Assembly: GCA_029777335.1 (NCBI GenBank)
Contig: JAKOSN010000045.1
Location: 1-52,960, forward strand
DNA length: 52,960 nucleotides
Direction of reading: 5' to 3'
Source of the DNA: Planctomycetota bacterium
Lineage (GTDB): Bacteria > Planctomycetota > Planctomycetia > Gemmatales > Gemmataceae
The notes under the pieces were generated by a model, which saw only the letters and a program-made list of their open reading frames with translations, had not been told where the DNA came from and ran no database searches. Positions within the stretch are counted from its first letter, which is position 1; each line of letters begins with the position of its first letter. This document shows positions 26,276-34,576 of this stretch, in pieces. Both the position numbers and the translations under genes were made by a program.

Positions 26276-26839
26276 TTAATCGAGAAGGCCGTTCAGATCG
26301 GCACGCAAACGGCGCAGGACACGGCTCTTGGCCAGGTAGACGGCATTGAGGGACAGGCCGAGCTCCGCAGCTACCTCGTGGGCTGGCCGACCGTTGACCA
26401 CGAACTCCCAGCAGGCTTTCCAGGTCGAGGGCTCGAACTCCTGCTGCATCAGTGCCAGGGCCCGCGCAATCAGATACTGGCGATATTCCGCTTCTTCCAG
26501 CTCCAGCCGGGGATCCGTATCCGCGAGCGTGTTCAGTTCGGCATCGCTGGCAGTTCGCTGCATGGCCCGTCGGGCTAACTGCTTGCGCCAGGCATTCAGA
26601 AGAACGGTCTTCAGCCAGGCGCGAAAGCTTCCTTCCGGTTTGTACGCGAACTGCGGCATCTGGGCGACGAGGATGGTGAAGACCTCCTGAACAAGGTCGG
26701 CGACATCGTGTTCAGTCAGACCCAGACGGTTGGCCCAGTGAAAAAGGAGCGGAGAATAGAGGTCGACAAATTTGCCCCAGGCATCCCCGACGGGCGCTTC
26801 GCGGATGCGTTCGAGTAGACTGACTGGCGTCGTGAACAT
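26276..26839 (-). CDS. ECF-type RNA polymerase sigma factor
   Basis: A 187-residue sigma-70 family factor of the extracytoplasmic-function size class. Region 2 spans about residues 20-90 (WGKFVDLYSPLLFHWA, then DLVQEVF and SFRAWLKTVLLNAWR), and region 4 spans about 125-180 with a helix-turn-helix (HEVAAELGLSLNAVYLAKSRVLRRLR, shortened). There is no region 3. The N-terminus MFTTPVSLLERIR is the usual one in planctomycete factors, so ATG 26839 is chosen; an ATG at 26917 would add 26 unrelated residues. It is the first gene of the minus-strand run and is followed by the zinc-finger kinase, the expected partner. It is likely to direct transcription of this locus, possibly including its own. Confidence 0.93.
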   Translation of the reverse strand: MFTTPVSLLERIREAPVGDAWGKFVDLYSPLLFHWANRLGLTEHDVADLVQEVFTILVAQMPQFAYKPEGSFRAWLKTVLLNAWRKQLARRAMQRTASDAELNTLADTDPRLELEEAEYRQYLIARALALMQQEFEPSTWKACWEFVVNGRPAHEVAAELGLSLNAVYLAKSRVLRRLRADLNGLLD

Positions 26840-27176
26840 GGGTGGCAATTGTCCGAAGTTCCGTGGGAACAGAATGCTTCCCACGGGGGCGTTCTCGCGA
26901 ACAGGGCTCGGCGACATCGTTCGAGGTTCATCTGGCAGCGCTCGCTATCGTAAGGGAGCCTGCCAGCGAAAGCAATGGCTCAGCTTATGAAAATGCGTCG
27001 GTGCAAGCGGCAGTGCAAAGTGACGCCGGGGTGCGGGGCTGCTGTTGTGGGCGGAGGCTTCACACCTTTTTGGATACAATAAAGCGGACTCTTCCGGCAT
27101 TTCATACAATGGGTCGCAGTCTCAGCATCGTTCTCCCGGGTCGTGTCGTCGCACCAGGATGGAAAGGTGTCGCTCA
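26840..27176. other. Divergent promoter region of the sigma locus and pseudokinase gene
   Basis: About 337 bases between the ECF sigma start and the divergent pseudokinase start. It must hold promoters in both directions and is the best place to look for the ECF recognition site. TACAAT at 27075-27080 on the plus strand is a possible -10; a second TACAAT lies nearer the gene (about 27105). No convincing gene. Confidence 0.6.
27075..27080 (+). promoter_or_regulatory. Possible -10 hexamer of the pseudokinase gene
   Basis: TACAAT, inside GGATACAATAAAG, lies about 97 bases before the ATG. The surrounding ten bases are locally A+T-rich in a GC-rich region. No consensus -35 at the right distance. 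Confidence 0.3.
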
Positions 27177-30100
27177 ATGTACATTCTCTGTCCGCATTGT
27201 CGGCATTCCGTTGAGATCCCCGTGCTTGCCCCAGCAGAGAAGGTCTTCTGCCCCTCATGCGGGGCAGCTTTTCTTCCGGATAGTGGATTTACCGCCGAGT
27301 TGAGTTCGAGCGTTGACACGGTCGGTCGGTTTCACCTCCTCGAAAAGGTGGGCGAAGGGGCGTTCGGGGCGGTCTACAAGGCGCGCGACCCAGAGCGAAA
27401 TAGTCTGGTCGCGGTCAAGGTGGCGCGGGCGGGAACCCTGGCCGGGGAGAAGGATCGTGAGTATCTGCTCCGCGCCGCGCAGCCGGTGAGGCGACTCCGC
27501 CATCCCGCGATTGTCCCTCTGCACGAGATCGGGGAAAGTGCGGGGACGCCTTATCTGGTGAGCGATTTTGTACACGGAGTCACCCTGGCTGAGCGGATGA
27601 GGGGGCATCGACCCAGCTTTCGCGAAGCGGCCGAGATGATCGCCACCGTGGCGGAGGCTCTCCAGTTTGCTCAGGATCAGGGAGTTCTCCATCGGAATTT
27701 GAAGCCATCCAACATCATGATTCGAACCGATGGCAAACCCGTGGTGATGGATTTTGACCTGGCTCGGTCCGAGGTGGGGGATCACACCGTAGCGCTGGAA
27801 GGCCAGATCCCTGAACCGCTCGCTTATCTGAGCCCAGAAGCCATTCGAGGCGAGGGAGATTTCAGTGCGGCACGGGCGGACATCTACAGCCTGGGGGTGA
27901 TTCTTTACCAGACGCTCACCGGGGAATTGCCTTCGCGAACCGAGGCGCCCCAGCCTCCTCACCTGCTCCGCGAGGACATTCCCCCCGAACTGGAAAGGAT
28001 CTGCCTGAAAGCGATTGCCCCCGAGCCCGCGCGACGCTATCCGACGATGGCGATGATGGCCCGGGAATTACGGCACTTTCTGAGTGAGCCGAGTCGGCGC
28101 AACCCCGCCTGGGGGATGCAGGAGGCGGTGCGCTGGGCGCGGCGGTTTCCGGCCCTGGCGGGGCTGCTCGCCCTTCTCGTCGTCACCATGCTGGCCCTCG
28201 TGGCAGGGGGTGTGAGCCTGCTTTTTCAGCGGCGATTGGAACTCGCCAATAGCCAGTTGGAGGAAAGCCAGGCGCAGTTGCTGGCAACGCAGCAGGAGAT
28301 GGACCAGATCCGCGAACAGGAGGTCCGGGCACGCGATCAACTCGACCAGCTGCGCTATGTCCGCCTGGTGTCTCGGGCGCTGGCAGACTGGCGCACCAGG
28401 GATCTGGCTCGTGCGCGACAGTGGCTCGACGAATGTCCGATCGAACGGCGCCAGTGGGAGTGGCACTATGTCAACCACCTGTTCCGCACCCAACAGGTGA
28501 CGATCCCAACAGAGAAGATTGGGATGTTCACCTTCAGCCCGGATAGTCACTACGTGGCTGGGGCGACGGAGGAGAGCAAGTTCAACCTGGTGAAAGTGTG
28601 GAATGTGACCACGGGAAAGGTTGTCTGCACCCTGACGGGGCATACGGGGAGGGTCAATCGACTGGTATTTGGACCCGAGGGCAAACGGCTCGCCAGCGCC
28701 GGGGAAGACAGGACGGTGCGGGTGTGGGACCTGACCAGCGGGGACGCGGTCCTTACCCTGAACGATCACCGCCAACGCGCGCAGAGCGTGTGTTTTAGCC
28801 GTGATGGCAAACGTCTTGCCACGGGCGATGATTCCACCGTGAAAGTGTGGGATGCCGTGCGTGGCACTCTCCTGTACACCTTCGACAACACGGGGGGGAG
28901 TGTGGTTGCGCTGGCGTTCAGCCCCGATGGGCGGCGTGTGGCTGCCCGGACTCCGATGGGGGTGATGGTCTGCGAGTGCGATTCTCGGGGAGTCATCAGG
29001 CAGCCGGTGACTGCGCGCGAGCCACTGGGAGGTGGCTTCACCATTGACATAAGTCCCGATGGGCGCCTTGTTGCCAGTGGGGGGTACGATGGCACGGTGA
29101 GCATATGGGATTTCACTCCCCGGAAGCCACCGCTCACCTTCCGCGGATCGAACGCCCCTGTTTATTCACTGCTGTTCAGCCCGGATAGCCAACGACTGGG
29201 GAGCATCGGTGTGGATCAAACCGCGCGGGTGTGGGAGGTGGCCACAGGGAGGGAAGTGCTTACGATTCAGGAGCCCGCCAGGTTTGGGATGGCCTTCACC
29301 TCCGACCTGCGCTGGCTGGCGGTTCAGAATCAGGACAAAGGACTGAGAATCCTTCCCGTGCTCAACGACCCGTCCGCGGCGTTCACCATCAACGTGGGGG
29401 CGGTGAGTGCGCTGGCGCTCAGTGCGGATGGCAAACGTCTGGCGGCCGGGATTCCTGGAGGACCCTCTTTTGGGGTGCGAGCGTGGGAACTCCCCAGCAC
29501 TGTTGATGGACTGGGTTCTCCACCCCTGGTCTTTACTCTTCGAGAAGAGGACGCACTCCTTGCCAATTTTGGGCCGATTCTTGGCCTTGCCTTTCGCCCG
29601 GATGGAAAACAACTTGCCACTGCCCACGAGGGGAAGATCGTGCAACTCTGGGATACCACGAGCGGGAAGAAAGACCGCATGCTCAAGGGACACACCCAGC
29701 GCGTGGTCAGTGTTGCGTTCGGTTTGGATGGCAAACGCCTGGCGAGTGGAAGCTGGGACAGGTCGATCAGAATCTGGGATCCCGTGACCGGCGAGCACCT
29801 GGCGACGCTCACCGGCCATGCGGACAAGGTCCACGGGGTGGCGTTCAGTCCCGATGGTCAACGGCTTGCAAGCGCCAGTGAAGATGCCACGTTAAAAATA
29901 TGGGATCTGAATAGTGGCAAGGAGCTTTGCACGCTCACAGGCCATGGTCGGCCGGTGCTCGGAATTGCCTTCAGCCCCGATGGGCAGCGCATTGCCAGTG
30001 CCAGCCAGGATAAAACGGTGAAGGTGTGGGACGCCGCAAGTGGGCGTCAGACCCTTGACCTGGTGGGGCATCAGTCTGGCGTGGGAGTGGTGGCTTTCAG

Positions 30101-30311
30101 TAACGACGGCAAGCGCCTGGTCAGTGGGGATGCGGAGGGGACCATCAAACTGTGGAGTGCGGTAACCGGGCAGGAAGTTCTCACCTTGCGCGGGCATCTC
30201 ACGTCCGTGGTCGGGCTGGCATTCACTCCAGACGGCAATCGGCTCGCCAGTTCGGGAACCCGAACCATCAAGGTCTGGGACGCCACCCCACTGTCTGCCG
30301 AGGGAAAATAG
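27177..30311 (+). CDS. Zinc-ribbon / pseudokinase / TM / WD40 protein
   Basis: A 1044-residue protein. Residues 5-28 form a zinc ribbon (C5-x2-C8 and C25-x2-C28). A kinase-fold domain (about 51-300) follows: G-loop GEGAFGAVY and K81 (VAVKV) are kept. The alpha-C glutamate position is Ala (A100), HRD is HRN (N174 in VLHRNLKPSN), and DFG is DFD (192-194), so phosphotransfer is probably lost or very weak although nucleotide binding may remain; SPE (APE-like) remains. One membrane segment lies at about 324-350, then a coiled coil (352-395) and about 13 WD40 repeats to the end (RTVRVWDL, RSIRIWDP, KTVKVWDA). The start at 27177 has AAAGGTG upstream. It is divergent from the ECF sigma/kinase locus, whose kinase has similar layout but an intact core. 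Confidence 0.92.
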   Translation: MYILCPHCRHSVEIPVLAPAEKVFCPSCGAAFLPDSGFTAELSSSVDTVGRFHLLEKVGEGAFGAVYKARDPERNSLVAVKVARAGTLAGEKDREYLLRAAQPVRRLRHPAIVPLHEIGESAGTPYLVSDFVHGVTLAERMRGHRPSFREAAEMIATVAEALQFAQDQGVLHRNLKPSNIMIRTDGKPVVMDFDLARSEVGDHTVALEGQIPEPLAYLSPEAIRGEGDFSAARADIYSLGVILYQTLTGELPSRTEAPQPPHLLREDIPPELERICLKAIAPEPARRYPTMAMMARELRHFLSEPSRRNPAWGMQEAVRWARRFPALAGLLALLVVTMLALVAGGVSLLFQRRLELANSQLEESQAQLLATQQEMDQIREQEVRARDQLDQLRYVRLVSRALADWRTRDLARARQWLDECPIERRQWEWHYVNHLFRTQQVTIPTEKIGMFTFSPDSHYVAGATEESKFNLVKVWNVTTGKVVCTLTGHTGRVNRLVFGPEGKRLASAGEDRTVRVWDLTSGDAVLTLNDHRQRAQSVCFSRDGKRLATGDDSTVKVWDAVRGTLLYTFDNTGGSVVALAFSPDGRRVAARTPMGVMVCECDSRGVIRQPVTAREPLGGGFTIDISPDGRLVASGGYDGTVSIWDFTPRKPPLTFRGSNAPVYSLLFSPDSQRLGSIGVDQTARVWEVATGREVLTIQEPARFGMAFTSDLRWLAVQNQDKGLRILPVLNDPSAAFTINVGAVSALALSADGKRLAAGIPGGPSFGVRAWELPSTVDGLGSPPLVFTLREEDALLANFGPILGLAFRPDGKQLATAHEGKIVQLWDTTSGKKDRMLKGHTQRVVSVAFGLDGKRLASGSWDRSIRIWDPVTGEHLATLTGHADKVHGVAFSPDGQRLASASEDATLKIWDLNSGKELCTLTGHGRPVLGIAFSPDGQRIASASQDKTVKVWDAASGRQTLDLVGHQSGVGVVAFSNDGKRLVSGDAEGTIKLWSAVTGQEVLTLRGHLTSVVGLAFTPDGNRLASSGTRTIKVWDATPLSAEGK

Positions 30312-30806
30312 CAAGTCTTTGGGGAGAGCGGGACGGCGCTCTCTTCATGAAACCTTCTTCCCAACGCGGATTGTTGGGAGGGCAGATGTGCGTTTCAGCA
30401 CCAGAGAATGACCGCAGAAGCACAGGCGTTGCACGATGGGCTGTCACGTAGGCCACGGCCAGAGACTCCCGCGGAGGGGTTGACGGCTTGCAGAGGAGCC
30501 CTCGGAGTCCGGTGCCGCGCGGCGCGAAGAGTAGAGAGAGAACCGTAACTTTTATTTGGTAAAGAGGATAGGTCGTTTGTGTCTTGGCTGTGAGGCTCTG
30601 TCTTACAGCAGTTGTCATGAGTTTACCGACAGATCTCGCGCTGAGGGTGTGTTCTCATGGAGGGAAACCTGGGTTTGCGATCGGATGGAACCACCCTGGA
30701 TCGTGGAGGGGATCGCGCGGCACAGGAGTTGCGAACAATGGAGAGCAATGGCCCATGGATTGATCTGAGCAGTGACGGGAGGGGGCCGACCCCAAAGGAT
30801 GTGAAC
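30312..30806. other. Gene-free stretch downstream of the pseudokinase gene
   Basis: About 495 bases. It begins with a 7-bp hairpin (30324-30343), and the stretch near 30540-30620 is A+T-richer than its surroundings and may hold a promoter for the small gene at 30807. If that gene starts at the upstream ATG (30657), the right part is coding. Otherwise nothing convincing. Confidence 0.5.
30324..30343 (+). terminator. Hairpin after the pseudokinase gene
   Basis: Seven-base-pair stem (30324-30330 with 30337-30343), 6-base loop, 12 bases after the stop codon, followed by TT only. Weak terminator candidate. Confidence 0.4.
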
Positions 30807-31139
30807 ATGACCAGGGAGAAGCGAATCAATGGTCGCCGACCAGCTCCCCCATGTCCCCCTTTCCTTTCCGGACCGGGTCAGGTTCGGGTGGATGAACATG
30901 TGGCGTTGCTGCGGGATCCCGCCCAGTTCGAGTTCCTGATCCGCAAGGAAGACTTCTTCGAGGAAGGGATCGCCACTATCTTCGGGATTGCAAACGACCA
31001 GGCAGAACTTGCCTTCTTTTGCTTCCATTGCGGGCGCTTCAGTCCGGAGAAGGCGCAGCGCTGGCTGCAGGAGCGCAAACTCGATCACCTTCACTTTTGT
31101 GAAGCGCCCTTCACGTCTTCCTCGAACGGAATGCTCTGA
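30807..31139 (+). CDS. Small protein of unknown function upstream of a hybrid histidine kinase
   Basis: A 110-residue protein with no family I recognise. After a Pro-rich N-terminus the body (about residues 28-100) reads as a compact mixed alpha/beta domain: FEFLIRKEDFFEEGIATIFG, LAFFCFHCGRF (a CxxC pair), EKAQRWLQERKLDHLHF. Codons show the strong third-position G/C bias of neighbouring genes, and the antisense frame across the same DNA lacks it, so I take the plus strand as coding. ATG 30807 is preceded by AAAGGA with an 8-9-base gap; an upstream in-frame ATG at 30657 (160 residues) is possible but the added part looks non-protein-like. A 12-bp hairpin (31176-31205) separates it from the hybrid kinase gene. 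Confidence 0.6.
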   Translation: MTREKRINGRRPAPPCPPFLSGPGQVRVDEHVALLRDPAQFEFLIRKEDFFEEGIATIFGIANDQAELAFFCFHCGRFSPEKAQRWLQERKLDHLHFCEAPFTSSSNGML

Positions 31140-31175
31140 TCCACCACGTTCCGCCCTGGGTAGTCGATCGGTCCA

Positions 31176-31205
31176 CGCTCCGAGGATCCGGTTGATCCCG
31201 GAGCG
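31176..31205 (+). terminator. Hairpin after the small orphan gene
   Basis: Twelve base pairs with a single bulged A: 31176-31182 pairs with 31199-31205 and 31084-like inner arm 31184-31188 pairs with 31194-31198, 5-base loop. It starts 36 bases after the stop. No T tract. Probably ends the small transcript before the hybrid kinase gene. Confidence 0.5.
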
Positions 31206-31360
31206 CCGCGAGCCAGGGAGGTGGCGCGGAGGCGCAAGTCTGCGCGCCCCGCTGCGCATCGAGCGGGAAAATAGCCTATGAAAGGAGTAGGCGGGTTCGT
31301 GTTGCTCCGCGTGGTGCGTCCCGGCTTACTGAGAGTCCAAGGCGGGCTGGAGATCGGCGC

Positions 31361-34300
31361 ATGACTCTTTTCGTCGACCAGAAATCGCGCGACGAATTGC
31401 TACAGGAAAACCTGTGGTTGCGACAACGACTACAGGCCCTTGAGGCGAGCCTTCCGGGGCTCTCCGAGGGGAGCGCACAGAGGGAAGAGGGAGATGCATC
31501 CGTGGCACTCCGGACGCGGGCTCCCTGGGCCGAGGGGAGCGGGGTGCTGAGCGAGCGGAACGAATTGCTCCGGGCGCGCTCGGCCGATGTCCCGCGCGAG
31601 GCGCTTCCAGAACGCCTGGCCTGGGAAGCCCTGCGCGAAAGCGAAGAGTGGCTTCGCATTGTCCCTCATACCACCCTTGATGCGGTGATTGTGATCGATG
31701 CGCGCGGATTGGTGCGCCACTGGAACCCTGCGGCGGAGAAGATTCTCGGCTACCCCCGGGAGGAAATGCTTGGGCGCAATCTCCACGAGACCGTGGCGCC
31801 CGAGCGCTATGGCGAGCACTATCGGCGCGGACTGGCTCAGTTTGCGCTGACCGGGCAAGGGGCGGCCATCGGCAAGATCCTGGAGCTGGAAGCGGTGCGC
31901 AAGGATGGCACGTGCATCCCCATTGAACTCTCGCTGAACGCCATTGTGGTGCAGGGACGCTGGTGTGCGGTGGGGATTCTGCGCGATATCACCCAGCGCA
32001 AGCAAAGCGAAGCGGCGTTGCGCGAATCGCAGCAATTTCTCCTCTCGGCCCTCGATTCGCTGTCGGCGCACCTGGCCATTGTCGATGAGTCCGGGACGAT
32101 CATCGCCGTCAACGAGGCCTGGCGGCGCTTCGGGGATGCCAACTCGGGGCAGCGAAAGCCACGCTGGATCGGTCAGAATTACCTGGAGGTGTGTGCACGA
32201 GCAACCGGCGCGGCACAACCGACGGCGATGCAGGTGCACACGGCGATTCAGGACGTGCTGGCCGGGCGGCTGGAAACGTTCACCCTGGAATACGAGTGCC
32301 ACTCGGCGAAGGAACGGCGCTGGTTTCTCATGCATGTGACCCGGTTCCGCTGGGAGGGACCGGTGCGCGCAGCGATCGCTCACGAGAATATTACCAGTCG
32401 GAAACTGGCCGAGGAGGAGATGAAGATTGCCAAGGAGGTGGCGGAGGCGGCCAATCGCGCCAAGAGCGAATTCCTGGCCAACATGAGCCATGAAATCCGC
32501 ACGCCCCTCAATGGCATTCTCGGGATGACCGAGCTGACCCTGGACACGGATCTGACTCCGCGGCAGCGCGAGTATCTGCAGGCGGTCATGGATTCGGGAG
32601 AAGCGCTGTTGCGGGTCATCAACGACGTGCTGGACTTCGCCAAGATCGAGGCGGGCAAACTCGAATTTTTCGAGGAGGATTTTAGCCTGGAGAAAACCCT
32701 GGGGCAGATGATGAAGATCCTCGCCGTGCGCGCCCATCAGAAAGGGGTGGAACTCTCCTATCAGGTTGCGCCCGAGGTGCCCGATGGCTTGGCTGGCGAT
32801 CCTGGGCGCTTGCGCCAGGTACTGATCAATCTGATTGGAAATGCCCTCAAGTTCACGGAGCGCGGTGAGGTGGCGGTCCGCGTTGCCGCCGAGCCCTGCG
32901 CCTCCGGGGCGCTGCTGCACTTCACGGTTCGCGACACGGGCCCCGGGATTCGTCCGGAGAAACAGCGGCATATCTTTGAGCCGTTCATCCAGGAGGACAT
33001 GTCGACCTCGCGGCGCTTTGGGGGCACGGGACTTGGATTGACCATCGCGGCTCGTCTGGTCGCGCAGATGGGCGGGCGTATCTGGGTCGAGAGTCAACCA
33101 GGCCAGGGGAGTACCTTCCATTTCACGGCGCACCTGAAGCTGGCCAGTCAGCCAAGTGTCGGCCTGGTCCTGGCCGCGCCGGTCAAGTTGCGGGGGTTGC
33201 CGGCACTGATCGTCGATGACAACGCCACCAACCGGCTTATTCTGGAAGTGATCCTGGCGAGCTGGCGGATGCGCCCCGTGGTCCTGGGGACGGCCGCGCA
33301 GGCTCTCGAAACGCTGGAGGCGGCCTGGAAGGCCGGGGAGCCTTTCGCCCTGGCGCTGATCGATGGCAGCATGCCCGGGATGGATGGCTTTACCTTGGCG
33401 AGCCAGATCAGACATCGCCCCCATCTGGCCAGGATGCCGCTCATTCTGCTCACCTCCACCGACAGTGCGGGCGATGCCACGCGGTGTCGCGAATTGGGAA
33501 TCGATTCCTACCTGATCAAGCCGGTGCCCCCAGCCGAGCTGCTGGAGGCGATCACCCGAGCGTTGCACATCTCCTACCACGGTGCGCCCCGAGCAACGGC
33601 ACGTCCACCGCTTCCCGAGGCCTCTCAGCGTACGCTGCGCATTCTCCTGGCGGAGGATAACCCCATTAATCAGACCGTGGGGCGTCGCTTGCTGGAGAAG
33701 CAGGGGCACACCGTGGTGACGGTTGGGGATGGCAAGGAGGCATTGACTCAGCTGGAGCGTCAGGAGTTCGATGTGGTCCTCATGGATGTGCAAATGCCGG
33801 AGATGGACGGATTCGCGACCACGCGGGGGCTGCGTGCCCGGGAACAGGGCACAGGCCGTCATCTGCCGATCATCGCCATGACGGCGCACGCCATGAAAGG
33901 CGATCGGGAGAACTGCCTGGCCGCCGGGATGGATGATTATGTCAGCAAACCGATCAATGCGCGCGACCTTGCGCAGGCGCTTGCGCGGGTGATGGCGGCA
34001 ACCGGAACCCACGCCTCGCCGCCGAGCACGCCAGGGGTGTGGGATCCCGCCGCGGTGTTGCCAGGTCTTGCCGACGACCGGGAGTTGTTACTGACCATGT
34101 GTCGTCAATTCCTGGCCGAGTCCTCGCTGATGCTGGCGGAAAGTCGCGCGGCGCTGCATCGGCGCGATTATCTTGCGCTGGCGCGTCTCGCTCACAAGAT
34201 GAAGGGCTCGGTGAGTCAATTGCGTGCGCACCAGGGGGTGCACACTGCTCAGCAGCTCGAAGAGATGGCACTGGCACAAAATCTGGAGGAAACCCAGAAG

Positions 34301-34393
34301 GCTCTGCAGCGGATGGAACACGCCACCGAGGCGCTCGGCACCGAACTTCGCCGCTACCTCGACTGCAAGGCGGAAGCCCCGGCCGCCCGATGA
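31361..34393 (+). CDS. Hybrid sensor histidine kinase with two receiver domains and an HPt domain
   Basis: A 1010-residue soluble phosphorelay protein without membrane segments. A short N-terminal coiled coil (about 8-30) is followed by two PAS domains (about 92-215 and 222-352). HisKA carries the phospho-acceptor H377 (NMSHEIRTPLNG); HATPase_c has the N box (NLIGNALKFTERG) and G boxes (DTGPGI, GGTGLGLTI). Receiver 1 has D668 (LIDGSMPGMDG); receiver 2 has D809 (LMDVQMPEMDG). The C-terminal HPt domain has H945 (LARLAHKMKGS). All relay residues are present, so a His-Asp-His relay can be complete within the chain. The likely output is the NarL regulator downstream or another regulator. The ATG has GGAGA 7 bases upstream. 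Confidence 0.95.
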   Translation: MTLFVDQKSRDELLQENLWLRQRLQALEASLPGLSEGSAQREEGDASVALRTRAPWAEGSGVLSERNELLRARSADVPREALPERLAWEALRESEEWLRIVPHTTLDAVIVIDARGLVRHWNPAAEKILGYPREEMLGRNLHETVAPERYGEHYRRGLAQFALTGQGAAIGKILELEAVRKDGTCIPIELSLNAIVVQGRWCAVGILRDITQRKQSEAALRESQQFLLSALDSLSAHLAIVDESGTIIAVNEAWRRFGDANSGQRKPRWIGQNYLEVCARATGAAQPTAMQVHTAIQDVLAGRLETFTLEYECHSAKERRWFLMHVTRFRWEGPVRAAIAHENITSRKLAEEEMKIAKEVAEAANRAKSEFLANMSHEIRTPLNGILGMTELTLDTDLTPRQREYLQAVMDSGEALLRVINDVLDFAKIEAGKLEFFEEDFSLEKTLGQMMKILAVRAHQKGVELSYQVAPEVPDGLAGDPGRLRQVLINLIGNALKFTERGEVAVRVAAEPCASGALLHFTVRDTGPGIRPEKQRHIFEPFIQEDMSTSRRFGGTGLGLTIAARLVAQMGGRIWVESQPGQGSTFHFTAHLKLASQPSVGLVLAAPVKLRGLPALIVDDNATNRLILEVILASWRMRPVVLGTAAQALETLEAAWKAGEPFALALIDGSMPGMDGFTLASQIRHRPHLARMPLILLTSTDSAGDATRCRELGIDSYLIKPVPPAELLEAITRALHISYHGAPRATARPPLPEASQRTLRILLAEDNPINQTVGRRLLEKQGHTVVTVGDGKEALTQLERQEFDVVLMDVQMPEMDGFATTRGLRAREQGTGRHLPIIAMTAHAMKGDRENCLAAGMDDYVSKPINARDLAQALARVMAATGTHASPPSTPGVWDPAAVLPGLADDRELLLTMCRQFLAESSLMLAESRAALHRRDYLALARLAHKMKGSVSQLRAHQGVHTAQQLEEMALAQNLEETQKALQRMEHATEALGTELRRYLDCKAEAPAAR

Positions 34394-34576
34394 TCATGGC
34401 CTTTTGCGGGGCACCTCTTCTCGTCTCGTCCGGGCCAGGAAGAGGAATCTGCCATCTGGTGCCCCCTGGCCCTTGTCCCCCCCGATTCTCATCTGATTCA
34501 GAAACGGATATACTGGATACCAAAGCGCTGCCCGGTCTCCTCAGTCAGGAGATCTCCATTCTCGGGGAGAACTGCT

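Noticed and set aside
26840..26917. Upstream ATG for the ECF sigma factor
   Set aside because: The added residues are not typical; family members start at the MFTTP-type sequence.
30615..31259. Minus-strand open frame (about 214 codons) over the small orphan gene
   Set aside because: Third-position G/C bias fits the plus strand and the antisense product has no protein-like pattern.
31430..34012. Very long open frame antisense to the hybrid histidine kinase (about 860 codons)
   Set aside because: It mirrors a high-GC coding gene; the sense strand has unmistakable HisKA, HATPase, receiver and HPt motifs and the antisense product has none.
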